A DNA stretch of 7,400 bases from Scatosoma sp045128055 (GCA_045128055.1 JBGVRC010000144.1:1-7400); one strand, 5' to 3'. Positions 1 through 7,319 are shown, counted from the first letter of the stretch. The notes: generated by a model not told the origin, from the letters alone. Numbers and translations are program-made.

Positions 1-2049
1 CATGTCGACTACCTCACCGCTGACGAAGAAGATAAATATATCGTAGCGCAGGCAAACGAACCCCTTGACGAAGAAGGCAAGTTCGTAAACGAACGCGTTG
101 GTTGCCGTCACAAGAACGATATCACCGAAATGCCCCGCGAAAAAATGGACTATATGGACGTTTCGCCCAAACAGCTCGTTTCCGTCGCAGCGGCGCTTAT
201 TCCTTTCCTTGAAAACGACGATACCAACCGTGCCCTCATGGGCTCGAACATGCAACGTCAAGCAGTTCCTCTTCTTAAAACGGAATCCGCAATCGTTGCA
301 ACGGGTATCGAAAGCTCCATTGCAAAATATTCGGGCGTAATCGTAACCGCGAAAGAAGCGGGCGTAGTCGTATACTGCGCGTCGAATATGATTAAGATTC
401 GCGAAGAAGACGGCACGGTACGCGAATATCCCTTAAAGAAATTCGAACGCTCCAACGCAGGCACCAGCTTGAACCAACGTCCCATCGTTTCCACGGGCGA
501 CAGAGTATTCAAGGGCGAAATCATCGCAGATGGTCCTTCGACCAACAACGGTGAACTTGCACTTGGTAAAAACATTCTCGTCGGCTATATGGAATGGGAA
601 GGCTACAACTACGAAGACGCTATCTTGCTCTCCGAAAAACTCGTTCAAGACGACGTATTCACTTCCGTGCATATTGAAAAGCACGAAATGGAAGCGAGAG
701 ATACCAAGCTTGGTCCCGAAGAAATTACGCGCGATATCCCCAACGTAGGCGACGACGCGCTCAAAGATTTGGACGAAGACGGTATCATTCGTATCGGCGC
801 GGAAGTACAAAGCGGCGACATTCTCGTAGGTAAAGTATCCCCTAAGGGCGAAGCAGAGCTCACGCCCGAAGAAAGATTGCTCCGCGCAATTTTCGGTGAA
901 AAATCGAGAGAAATGCGCGATACGTCCTTGAAAGTACCCCACGGCGAAGGCGGCGTAGTCGTTGACGTTAAGGTATTCACCAGAGAAAACAAGGACGAGC
1001 TTGACCCCGGCGTCAACAAACTCGTTCGCGTATATATCGCGCAAAAGAGAAAAATCCAAGTCGGCGACAAGATGGCAGGTCGTCACGGTAACAAGGGCGT
1101 CATCTCCCGCGTGCTTTCGCAGGCGGATATGCCTTTCCTTGCAGACGGTACGCCCCTTCAAATCTTGCTCAATCCCTTGGGCGTTCCTTCGCGTATGAAC
1201 ATCGGTCAGGTTCTCGAAGTGCACCTTGGCTACGTATGTAAACAGCTCGGTTGGAAGATTGCGACGCCCGTATTCGACGGCGCAACGGAAAAAGACCTTG
1301 AAAAGATGTTCCGCGAAAACAACCTTTTGAACCCCGACGGCAAGGTAGACGGTAAATTCCAAGTATTCGACGGCAGAACGGGCGAACCTTTCGAAAACCG
1401 CGTAACCATCGGCGTTCAATATATGATTAAACTTATCCACCTTGTTGACGACAAGATCCACGCGCGTGCAATCGGTCCTTACAGCTTGGTTACGCAACAG
1501 CCCTTGGGCGGTAAAGCGCAATTCGGCGGTCAGCGTTTCGGGGAAATGGAAGTTTGGGCGCTCGAAGCTTACGGCGCGGCGCACATCTTGCAAGAAATCC
1601 TTACCGTTAAGTCGGACGACATCGTGGGTCGTGTAAAGACGTACGAATCCATCGTTCGCGGCGAAAACATTTCCGAACCCGGTATTCCCGAAGCGTTTAA
1701 GGTTCTATTGAAGGAATTGCAAGCGCTCGCTCTCGACGTAAAAGTCTTGACGGAACAAGGCGACGAACTTGTTATTCGCGAAGTGGAAGAGGAAGAAGAC
1801 AATATGGATACTGCAGCAAGTCGCAGAGACGCTGCTAAACAAGAAGAACTTGACGAAATCGACTTCAGCGTGGACGATGATGAAGACGACGAAGACGAAT
1901 TTGACGTTAAGTCTATCTTCGAAGAAGAAGGCGACGATGAAGACGGTTTCAATATCAGCGAATCGGACGATGACGACGATTTCGATGACGAAGACGATAC
2001 GTTTGGCTTTGACAAACTTTTCGACGACGCATTCGACGATGAAGAATAA
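1..2049 (+). CDS. rpoB: RNA polymerase beta subunit RpoB, C-terminal part (5'-truncated by window)
   Basis: Beta subunit of bacterial RNA polymerase, which forms one side of the active-site cleft. The frame is open from base 1, so the gene starts outside the window and 682 residues are present. The Met at base 130 is internal, because clear RpoB sequence (VDYLTADEEDKYIVAQAN) precedes it. Visible landmarks, numbered within the fragment: the NRALMG..MQRQAVP segment (bases about 226-270; rifampicin cluster III area, with clusters I and II lying upstream); GYNYEDA at residues 201-207, whose E205/D206 match the ED pair of E. coli 813/814; K349 and K357 in KRKIQVGDKMAGRHGNKG, matching the catalytic-centre lysines K1065/K1073; and H487 in DDKIHARAIGPYSLV, matching H1237. 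The large enterobacterial insertion between the ED motif and the lysines is missing, as in Firmicutes. Residues 594-682 form an extreme acidic tail (48 of 89 are Asp or Glu). The gene is followed 19 bp later by rpoC, almost certainly in the same operon. Confidence 0.98.
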   Translation, partial: HVDYLTADEEDKYIVAQANEPLDEEGKFVNERVGCRHKNDITEMPREKMDYMDVSPKQLVSVAAALIPFLENDDTNRALMGSNMQRQAVPLLKTESAIVATGIESSIAKYSGVIVTAKEAGVVVYCASNMIKIREEDGTVREYPLKKFERSNAGTSLNQRPIVSTGDRVFKGEIIADGPSTNNGELALGKNILVGYMEWEGYNYEDAILLSEKLVQDDVFTSVHIEKHEMEARDTKLGPEEITRDIPNVGDDALKDLDEDGIIRIGAEVQSGDILVGKVSPKGEAELTPEERLLRAIFGEKSREMRDTSLKVPHGEGGVVVDVKVFTRENKDELDPGVNKLVRVYIAQKRKIQVGDKMAGRHGNKGVISRVLSQADMPFLADGTPLQILLNPLGVPSRMNIGQVLEVHLGYVCKQLGWKIATPVFDGATEKDLEKMFRENNLLNPDGKVDGKFQVFDGRTGEPFENRVTIGVQYMIKLIHLVDDKIHARAIGPYSLVTQQPLGGKAQFGGQRFGEMEVWALEAYGAAHILQEILTVKSDDIVGRVKTYESIVRGENISEPGIPEAFKVLLKELQALALDVKVLTEQGDELVIREVEEEEDNMDTAASRRDAAKQEELDEIDFSVDDDEDDEDEFDVKSIFEEEGDDEDGFNISESDDDDDFDDEDDTFGFDKLFDDAFDDEE
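1780..2046 (+). other. Acidic, Phe-punctuated C-terminal tail of RpoB
   Basis: This is a protein region inside rpoB, fragment residues 594-682. Conserved RpoB sequence ends near the LKELQALALDVKVL segment. What follows is low-complexity: 48 of 89 residues are Asp or Glu and only 5 are Lys or Arg. Phenylalanines recur through the second half (FDV, SIF, GFN, DFDD, TFGFDKLF, AFDD). From memory, the equivalent B. subtilis tail is shorter and less acidic. It is probably disordered. Its role is unknown. A nucleic-acid-mimic or protein-docking role, by analogy with the acidic tail of the Firmicute delta subunit RpoE, is inference only. Confidence 0.75.
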
Positions 2050-2051
2050 TT

Positions 2052-2060
2052 AAGGAGGAG
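2052..2060 (+). promoter_or_regulatory. rpoC ribosome binding site
   Basis: AAGGAGGAG is a near-perfect anti-Shine-Dalgarno match that begins three bases after the rpoB stop codon. It ends 8 bases before the ATG at 2069. It fixes the rpoC start and shows that rpoC initiates independently rather than by stop-start overlap with rpoB. Confidence 0.92.
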
Positions 2061-2068
2061 ATATTACT

Positions 2069-5000
2069 ATGTACGAATTAAACGATTTTCATTCTATTCA
2101 AATCAGCGTTGCTTCTCCCGAAAAAGTAAGAGAATGGTCGTACGGCGAAGTAACCAAGCCCGAAACCATCAACTACCGCACCCAAAAGCCCGAAAAAGAC
2201 GGTCTTTTCTGCGAAAAGATCTTTGGGCCGATGAAAGACTGGGAATGTCATTGCGGTAAATACAAGAGAGTAAAGTATAAAGGTCACGTGTGCGAAAAGT
2301 GCGGCGTTGAAATCACCCGCTCTAAGGTACGTCGTGAAAGAATGGGGCATATCGAGCTCGCTGCTCCCGTTTCCCACATTTGGTATTTCAAGGGCGTACC
2401 TTCCAAAATCGGTTTGCTCTTGAATATGGGACCTAAACAGCTCGAACAGGTTATCTATTTCGCTTCCTACGTCGTACTTGACCCCGGCAGCGTAACTGAA
2501 CTCAAATATAAGCAAGTTATCACCGATAAACAGCTTCGCGAAATCGAAGAAACGTACGGTGACGCGTCCGTAACCGGTCTTAAAGTAGGTATGGGTGCAG
2601 AATCCATTCGCGAACTTTTGATGGCGGTGGATTTAGACAAGGAAAGCGCGGAATGTAAAGCGGACCTTGGCGACGTAAACAGCCAAAAAGCGCCTGGTCA
2701 AAAGGCGATTAAGGCGATTAAGCGTTTGGAAGTTATCGAATCGTTCAGAAAGAGCGGCAACCGCCCCGAATGGATGATTTTGACGGTACTTCCCGTTATT
2801 CCCCCCGATATCCGTCCTATGGTACAGCTCGACGGCGGTAGATTTGCTACGTCCGACTTAAACGACTTGTACCGCCGCGTTATCAACCGTAACAACCGCT
2901 TGAAGAAGATGATGGAAATCGGCGCGCCCGATATGATTATCAAAAACGAAAAGCGTATGTTGCAAGAAGCGGTAGACGCTCTTATCGACAACGGCAGAAG
3001 GGGAAAGGCATTGTCCGGTCCTTCCAACCGCGATTTGAAATCCCTTTCCGCAATGCTTCGCGGTAAGCAGGGTCGTTTCCGTCAAAACTTGCTCGGTAAA
3101 CGTGTAGACTATTCCGGTCGTTCGGTTATCGTCGTTGGTCCCGAGCTTAAAATTTATCAATGCGGTTTGCCCAAGGAAATGGCAATCGAGCTTTTCAAGC
3201 CCTTCATTATGAAGAGATTGGTAGAAAGCGGTCAATGCCACAACATTAAAACGGCAAAACGCGCTGTTGAAAAAGCAAAGGATATGGTTTGGAACGTTCT
3301 TGAAGACGTAATCAAAGACCATCCCGTACTTTTGAACCGTGCTCCTACGTTGCACCGTTTGTCCATTCAAGCGTTCGAACCCGTATTGATCGAAGGCAGA
3401 GCGATTAAAATTTCGCCCCTTGTCTGCGGACCTTTCAACGCCGACTTCGACGGCGACCAAATGGCAGTGCACCTTCCTTTGAGCGTGGAAGCGCAAGCAG
3501 AAGCAAGATTCTTGATGTTGTCCGCAAACAACATTTTGAAGCTTGCCGACGGTAAGTCCGTCATGTCGCCTACGCAAGATATGATTATCGGCGCGTACTG
3601 CTTGACGATTAAGCGTCAAGAAGAAGGCAAGAAGTACGATTCGCAGGGTAGACCCGACGAAAATGGGGAAGTATATATCCCCCCCGTATACGCAAGCGAA
3701 AACGAAGCAATCCTTGCTTACCAAAACAAGATTGCGCACGAACAGGACGAAATGTACTTGAAGAGAACGGTTGAGCTTCCCGAAGGTATGTTTGAAGACC
3801 TGCCCTTGCCTTATAGATGTCCCGTTGAAAACAAAGCGGGCGAAACGCCTATCAAGTACGCGGAAGTTAGACGCAACGAAAAGACGGGCAAGCTTGAAGT
3901 ATCGGGCGTTATCAAGACGACCATCGGTAGATTGATTTACAACGACGGTTTGCCCCAAGACTTGGGCTTCGTGAAGAGAACCACTCCCGAATCCTTCCTT
4001 CGTTTGGAACTCGACACCGAGTTCATCGGCAGCGCAAGAGCTATCGGCAAAAAGCACCTTTCCAAAATCGTTGAAGCATCGTTTAGAACGGGCAAAGCGC
4101 CTAAGGCAAGCTACGTTTTGGACGCAATGAAGGAAAGGGGTTACAAATACTCGACGCTTGCCGCTTTGACGACGTCGGTATTCGATATGAAGATTCCCGC
4201 AGAAAAGCAGGAAATCATTGAAAACGCAGAAAAAGAAGTATCCAAGATCGCGAAGAAATACGCGCGTGGTTTGTTGAACGAAGACGAACGCTACACCGCG
4301 GTTATCGCGCAATGGGACGCAGCGACCGACAAGGTTGCAGGGCTTTTGAAGAAGCAGGGTGAAGAAGACAAGTTCAATCCTATTTGGATGATGGCTGACT
4401 CCGGTGCCCGTGGTTCTATCGACCAAATTAAGCAGCTCGCAGGTATGCGTGGTCTAATGGTTAACCCCCAAGGTAAAAAGATCGAAGTCCCCGTAAAATC
4501 CTGTTTCCGTAACGGCTTGTCCGTTCTCGAATACTTCATTTCTTCGCACGGCGGCCGTAAAGGTTTGACGGATACCGCATTGAAGACGGCTGACTCTGGT
4601 TATCTTACCCGTCGTCTTGTAGACGTATCCCACGAAATCATCGTTCGCGAAGACGATTGTTGCGCAGGCAGAAAGCCCCAAGGTATGGTAGTAAAAGCAA
4701 TTTACGACACCATCGGCAAGGTAATCGAAGACTTGCGTTCGAGAATTTTGGGTAGATTTGCGGCAGAAGACGTCATTCACCCCGAAACGGGCGAAGTAAT
4801 CGTTGGTATGAACCAATTTATCGACGAAAAAGAAGCGAATGCAATCGTTGACGCAGGCATCACGCAGGTGGCAATCCGCAGCATCTTTGCTTGTTCGTCC
4901 AGATTCGGCGTTTGCGCGAAGTGCTACGGTAAAAATATGGCTACTACGTTGCCCGTTCAGGTCGGCGAAGCAGTCGGTACGATTGCGGCGCAGTCCATCG

Positions 5001-5836
5001 GTGAACCTGGTACTCAGCTTACCATGCGTACCTTCCACACGGGCGGTATCGCAGCGACGGGGGACATCACGCAAGGTCTTCCCCGTGTCGAAGAATTGTT
5101 CGAAGTTCGTAAACCTAAGGGTTGCGCAACCATTTGCGAAGTAGAAGGCGTAATCTCCATCGACGACTCCGACGGTTCGAAGCATATCAAGGTATGCGAC
5201 GAAGCAACGGGCGAAGTGAAGAAGGAATACACCTTGCCGTTCAATGCGGAAATCAAGGTAAAAGACGGCGCGAAAGTTGCCCCTGGTGACCTTCTTAACG
5301 CAGGTAGCGTATATCCCCAAGACATCTTGCACGTACAAGGCGTTAAGGGCGTTCAAGACTATATCCTTGAACAAGTACAGTCGGTATACCGTTCGCAAGG
5401 CGTTGAAATCAACGACAAGCACGTTGAAATCATCGTTCGTCAAATGCTTAAAAAGGTCCGCGTAGAAAACGCAGGGGATACCAACCTTCTTCCTGGCGAA
5501 CTCGTAGATATGGTTACGTTCCAAGACGAAAGTGCGAAGGCAATGGCAAACGGCGGCAGACCCGCTCTTGCAAAACGTGTGCTTTTGGGTATCACCAAAG
5601 CCGCGCTCGCAACCGATTCCTTCTTGTCCGCAGCGTCCTTCCAAGAAACGTCGAGAGTTCTCACCGAAGCGGCTATCCGCACCAAGAGAGACTACCTTGT
5701 CGGCTTGAAAGAAAACGTAATCATCGGTAAATTGATTCCTGCCGGTACGGGTACAAAAGCATATAAAAACATTGCGCCCCAATACGTTGGTAACTACAAC
5801 GCTCCCGCAACGGAAACGCAAGAAGTAACCGAATAA
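2069..5836 (+). CDS. rpoC: RNA polymerase beta' subunit RpoC
   Basis: The catalytic largest subunit of RNA polymerase, complete at 1255 residues (Firmicute homologues are about 1200). The start is set by the strong ribosome binding site and the family-typical N-terminus (MYELNDFHSIQISVASPEKV). Domains in order: N-terminal zinc ribbon with C60, C62, C75, C78; GKRVDYSGRSVI at 343-354; RAPTLHR from 424; the Mg-binding NADFDGDQ motif at 457-464 with D459, D461, D463; bridge helix around 818-855 (SSHGGRKGL..DTALKTADSGYLTRRL); second zinc site C864, C942, C949, C952; trigger loop QLTMRTFHTGG with M986, R987, H990; and conserved C-terminal sequence through GNYNAPATE. The trigger loop runs directly into DITQGLPRVEELFE, so the SI3 insertion of proteobacteria is absent. 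Oddities: the bridge-helix hinge reads GG at 828-829 where most bacteria have GA, and the second zinc site starts with a tandem Cys pair (C864-C865). A strong terminator follows 24 bp after the stop codon. Confidence 0.99.
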   Translation: MYELNDFHSIQISVASPEKVREWSYGEVTKPETINYRTQKPEKDGLFCEKIFGPMKDWECHCGKYKRVKYKGHVCEKCGVEITRSKVRRERMGHIELAAPVSHIWYFKGVPSKIGLLLNMGPKQLEQVIYFASYVVLDPGSVTELKYKQVITDKQLREIEETYGDASVTGLKVGMGAESIRELLMAVDLDKESAECKADLGDVNSQKAPGQKAIKAIKRLEVIESFRKSGNRPEWMILTVLPVIPPDIRPMVQLDGGRFATSDLNDLYRRVINRNNRLKKMMEIGAPDMIIKNEKRMLQEAVDALIDNGRRGKALSGPSNRDLKSLSAMLRGKQGRFRQNLLGKRVDYSGRSVIVVGPELKIYQCGLPKEMAIELFKPFIMKRLVESGQCHNIKTAKRAVEKAKDMVWNVLEDVIKDHPVLLNRAPTLHRLSIQAFEPVLIEGRAIKISPLVCGPFNADFDGDQMAVHLPLSVEAQAEARFLMLSANNILKLADGKSVMSPTQDMIIGAYCLTIKRQEEGKKYDSQGRPDENGEVYIPPVYASENEAILAYQNKIAHEQDEMYLKRTVELPEGMFEDLPLPYRCPVENKAGETPIKYAEVRRNEKTGKLEVSGVIKTTIGRLIYNDGLPQDLGFVKRTTPESFLRLELDTEFIGSARAIGKKHLSKIVEASFRTGKAPKASYVLDAMKERGYKYSTLAALTTSVFDMKIPAEKQEIIENAEKEVSKIAKKYARGLLNEDERYTAVIAQWDAATDKVAGLLKKQGEEDKFNPIWMMADSGARGSIDQIKQLAGMRGLMVNPQGKKIEVPVKSCFRNGLSVLEYFISSHGGRKGLTDTALKTADSGYLTRRLVDVSHEIIVREDDCCAGRKPQGMVVKAIYDTIGKVIEDLRSRILGRFAAEDVIHPETGEVIVGMNQFIDEKEANAIVDAGITQVAIRSIFACSSRFGVCAKCYGKNMATTLPVQVGEAVGTIAAQSIGEPGTQLTMRTFHTGGIAATGDITQGLPRVEELFEVRKPKGCATICEVEGVISIDDSDGSKHIKVCDEATGEVKKEYTLPFNAEIKVKDGAKVAPGDLLNAGSVYPQDILHVQGVKGVQDYILEQVQSVYRSQGVEINDKHVEIIVRQMLKKVRVENAGDTNLLPGELVDMVTFQDESAKAMANGGRPALAKRVLLGITKAALATDSFLSAASFQETSRVLTEAAIRTKRDYLVGLKENVIIGKLIPAGTGTKAYKNIAPQYVGNYNAPATETQEVTE

Positions 5837-5860
5837 TTTATCTTTTAAAGGTGTAAAACG

Positions 5861-5899
5861 AAGCGTCTTTTGCAGTTTTTGCAAAAGACGCTTTTGTTT
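5861..5899 (+). terminator. Intrinsic terminator of the rpoBC transcript
   Basis: Perfect 14-bp inverted repeat: AAGCGTCTTTTGCA at 5861-5874 and its exact complement TGCAAAAGACGCTT at 5880-5893. The loop is 5 bases (GTTTT), and the 3' side runs into TTTTGTTTA. Position just after rpoC fits a rho-independent terminator that separates rpoBC from the uxu genes. Confidence 0.93.
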
Positions 5900-6004
5900 A
5901 TAAATAGCCGTTTTTATAAAAATAGGCATACCAGGTACGCGTTGAATTTTTTTTGGCGGGGTTAATTTTTTTGTGGGAACAGCCGATTTTCTTTCGTTTA
6001 GGGC
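5900..6004. other. AT-rich intergenic spacer with palindrome and paired T-tracts
   Basis: No gene is seen here. The stretch contains a 12-base self-complementary TTTTTATAAAAA (5911-5922). It also has two near-identical adjacent units, GTTGAA-T8-GGCGGG (5941-5960) and GTTAA-T7-GTGGG (5961-5977). A pyrimidine-rich A/T segment (about 5983-6000) lies directly upstream of the uxuA -35 box, where an UP element would sit. Functional meaning is not established. Confidence 0.45.
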
Positions 6005-6033
6005 TTGCAAAGCATAGAAAAGTGTGCTATAAT
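6005..6033 (+). promoter_or_regulatory. Predicted sigma-A promoter of uxuA
   Basis: -35 TTGCAA at 6005-6010, a 17-base spacer, and a perfect -10 TATAAT at 6028-6033 preceded by TG plus one base (6025-6027), an extended -10. Transcription would start near 6040, giving a leader of about 47 bases before the uxuA ATG. An imperfect inverted repeat AGCATA (6011-6016) / TGTGCT (6023-6028) spans the spacer and could be a repressor site, but the symmetry is weak. Confidence 0.85.
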
Positions 6034-6073
6034 AGGCTTAACTTGAAAAATCCGTCAAAATAATGGCGAAAAT

Positions 6074-6078
6074 AGGAG
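6074..6078 (+). promoter_or_regulatory. uxuA ribosome binding site
   Basis: AGGAG lies 8 bases upstream of the ATG at 6087. This decides the start: the in-frame upstream ATG at 6063 overlaps no such site, and it would add MAKIGEKN in front of the family-typical MQMTFRWYG beginning. Confidence 0.85.
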
Positions 6079-6086
6079 AAAAAAAT

Positions 6087-7172
6087 ATGCAAATGACCTT
6101 TCGTTGGTACGGAAAGGGTAACGACCGTATTCAATTATCGGATATCAAGCAAATTCCAGGCGTAACAGGTATTGTTTGGGCTTTGCACGACAAAATGCCC
6201 GGCGAAATTTGGGAAGAGCACGAAATTGCGGAAGTGAAAAAGCAATGCGACGAGTACGGCTTTAACATTGACGTGGTAGAGTCCGTAAACGTGCACGACG
6301 ATATCAAAATCGGATTGCCTACAAGGGATCAATACATAGAAAATTATAAGCAAACCATACGCAATCTTTCCAAGTTCGGCGTAAAAGTGATTTGCTATAA
6401 TTTTATGCCTATTTTCGACTGGACGAGAAGTAATTTATTCCACGAAGTCGGCGACGGTTCGACGGCTCTTTTCTACGAAAAGGGTATGATTCAAGACGAT
6501 TACAACGCGATGGCGAAGTATATCTTGGATTTCACGGAAAAGTACAATATGACCTTCCCCGGTTGGGAACCCGAACGTATGGCGAAATTAGACGAGCTGT
6601 TTAAGGCTTACGCCGACGTGGATAAAGAAAAGCTTTGGGCAAATCTTAAATATTTCTTGGAAGCGATTATGCCCACTTGCCGCGAATGCGACATCAAAAT
6701 GGCGATCCATATGGACGATCCGCCTTGGGATATCTTCGGCTTGCCCCGTCTTCTCGTAGACGAGCCGAGCATCGATAGGTTCTTAAAAATGGTGGACGAC
6801 GAATACAACTGCTTGACGCTTTGTTCAGGTAGCTTGAATGCAAACCCCGACAACGACGTGGCGGCAATCGTCAGAAAACATTGCGATAGAATTGCGTTTG
6901 CGCATATCCGCAATGTAAAACACTTTGAAAACGGCGACTTTTCCGAAGCAAGCCATCGCGATTGCGACGGGGATACGGGCATCTTAAATATCCTTAAAGC
7001 GTACCACGATTGTGGCTTTAAGGGTTACATTCGTCCCGACCATGGTAGACACCTTTGGGACGAAGGACCTGGGAAAGTACGTCCTGGTTACGGGCTTTAC
7101 GACCGTGCTTTGGGTATTATGTATATGCTCGGCGTATGGGATATGCTCAATCGACTTGAAAAAAACAAGTAA
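6087..7172 (+). CDS. uxuA: D-mannonate dehydratase UxuA
   Basis: Dehydrates D-mannonate to 2-keto-3-deoxy-D-gluconate, the common step of glucuronate (and fructuronate) breakdown; cytosolic, metal-dependent, TIM-barrel fold. At 361 residues it matches the short Gram-positive form (about 360) rather than the roughly 394-residue E. coli form. Family signatures run the whole length: MTFRWYGKGND and PGVTGIVWALHD at the N-terminus, VKVICYNFMPIFDWTR in the middle, and IHMDDPPW, CSGSL, AHIRNVK and RPDHGR towards the C-terminus. The expected His-Cys-His-Asp metal-ligand set is present as H208, C246, H273 and D318. The gene has its own near-consensus promoter and is followed by a short-chain dehydrogenase gene that probably supplies mannonate. 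The last two bases of the TAA stop codon are also the first two bases of the palindromic element at 7171-7286. Confidence 0.97.
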   Translation: MQMTFRWYGKGNDRIQLSDIKQIPGVTGIVWALHDKMPGEIWEEHEIAEVKKQCDEYGFNIDVVESVNVHDDIKIGLPTRDQYIENYKQTIRNLSKFGVKVICYNFMPIFDWTRSNLFHEVGDGSTALFYEKGMIQDDYNAMAKYILDFTEKYNMTFPGWEPERMAKLDELFKAYADVDKEKLWANLKYFLEAIMPTCRECDIKMAIHMDDPPWDIFGLPRLLVDEPSIDRFLKMVDDEYNCLTLCSGSLNANPDNDVAAIVRKHCDRIAFAHIRNVKHFENGDFSEASHRDCDGDTGILNILKAYHDCGFKGYIRPDHGRHLWDEGPGKVRPGYGLYDRALGIMYMLGVWDMLNRLEKNK

Positions 7173-7286
7173 ACGCATATAAGCGTCGCAATACTTCGTT
7201 GCCTACGTTTTCCTTGCTTGCGTACGAATATGTACGCGCCCATCGGAAAGCCTTGTGCGCCTTGTCTTGCTCGTTTCTCTGCGTTT
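7171..7286. repeat. 116-bp imperfect palindrome between uxuA and the dehydrogenase gene
   Basis: Perfect terminal inverted repeats AAACGCA (7171-7177) and TGCGTTT (7280-7286) bound the element. Pairing continues inward: AAGCG (7181-7185) with CGTTT (7272-7276, one G-U), then GCAA (7188-7191) with TTGC (7267-7270). A middle stem joins 7207-7213 to 7245-7251 (one G-U). The apex is GCGTAC (7220-7225) and GTACGC (7232-7237) around a GAATAT loop. Together this gives about 30 base pairs of an interrupted long hairpin. It is not a + strand terminator, because CACAAAAATC follows rather than a T-tract. It has no coding potential that I trust. The compact size and matched ends suggest a dispersed repeat (MITE-like or an intergenic structured repeat), but copy number cannot be seen in one window. 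Confidence 0.65.
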
Positions 7287-7305
7287 CACAAAAATCAATC
7301 ATTTT

Positions 7306-7313
7306 AAAGGGAG
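7306..7313 (+). promoter_or_regulatory. Ribosome binding site of the dehydrogenase gene
   Basis: AAAGGGAG ends 6 bases before the ATG at 7320. No convincing promoter is seen between uxuA and this gene, which fits co-transcription from the uxuA promoter. Confidence 0.8.
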
Positions 7314-7319
7314 TATCAT

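Noticed and set aside
433..1593. Long open frame on the minus strand opposite rpoB (386 codons)
   Set aside because: It lies entirely antisense to strongly conserved rpoB, its product resembles no family I know, and it follows from the codon bias of the real gene.
1569..2015. Minus-strand Ser-rich open frame opposite the RpoB tail
   Set aside because: The Ser runs are only the reverse complement of GAC/GAA/GAT acidic codons.
2858..4426. Long open frame on the minus strand opposite rpoC (522 codons)
   Set aside because: Antisense shadow of rpoC, with no recognisable domain and no ribosome binding evidence.
5911..5922. TTTTTATAAAAA palindrome as a second terminator or -10 box
   Set aside because: All A/T stem with no G/C core and no well-spaced -35 partner; more likely a chance feature of AT-rich spacer.
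4454..6010. Minus-strand open frame spanning the rpoC end and spacer (518 codons)
   Set aside because: It would cross the rpoC terminator hairpin, is rich in unlikely Phe/Cys/Arg runs, and is otherwise antisense to conserved rpoC.
6043..6058. TTGA...TCAA inverted repeat in the uxuA leader as an operator
   Set aside because: Only four bases per arm, with no extension of symmetry.
6063..6086. Upstream in-frame ATG for uxuA
   Set aside because: The AGGAG at 6074-6078 is correctly spaced for the ATG at 6087, and the shorter product begins as UxuA proteins do.
7171..7319. Terminator or riboswitch between uxuA and the dehydrogenase gene
   Set aside because: No T-tract follows the hairpin on the + strand, and no known riboswitch core is recognisable; it is better described as a palindromic repeat element.
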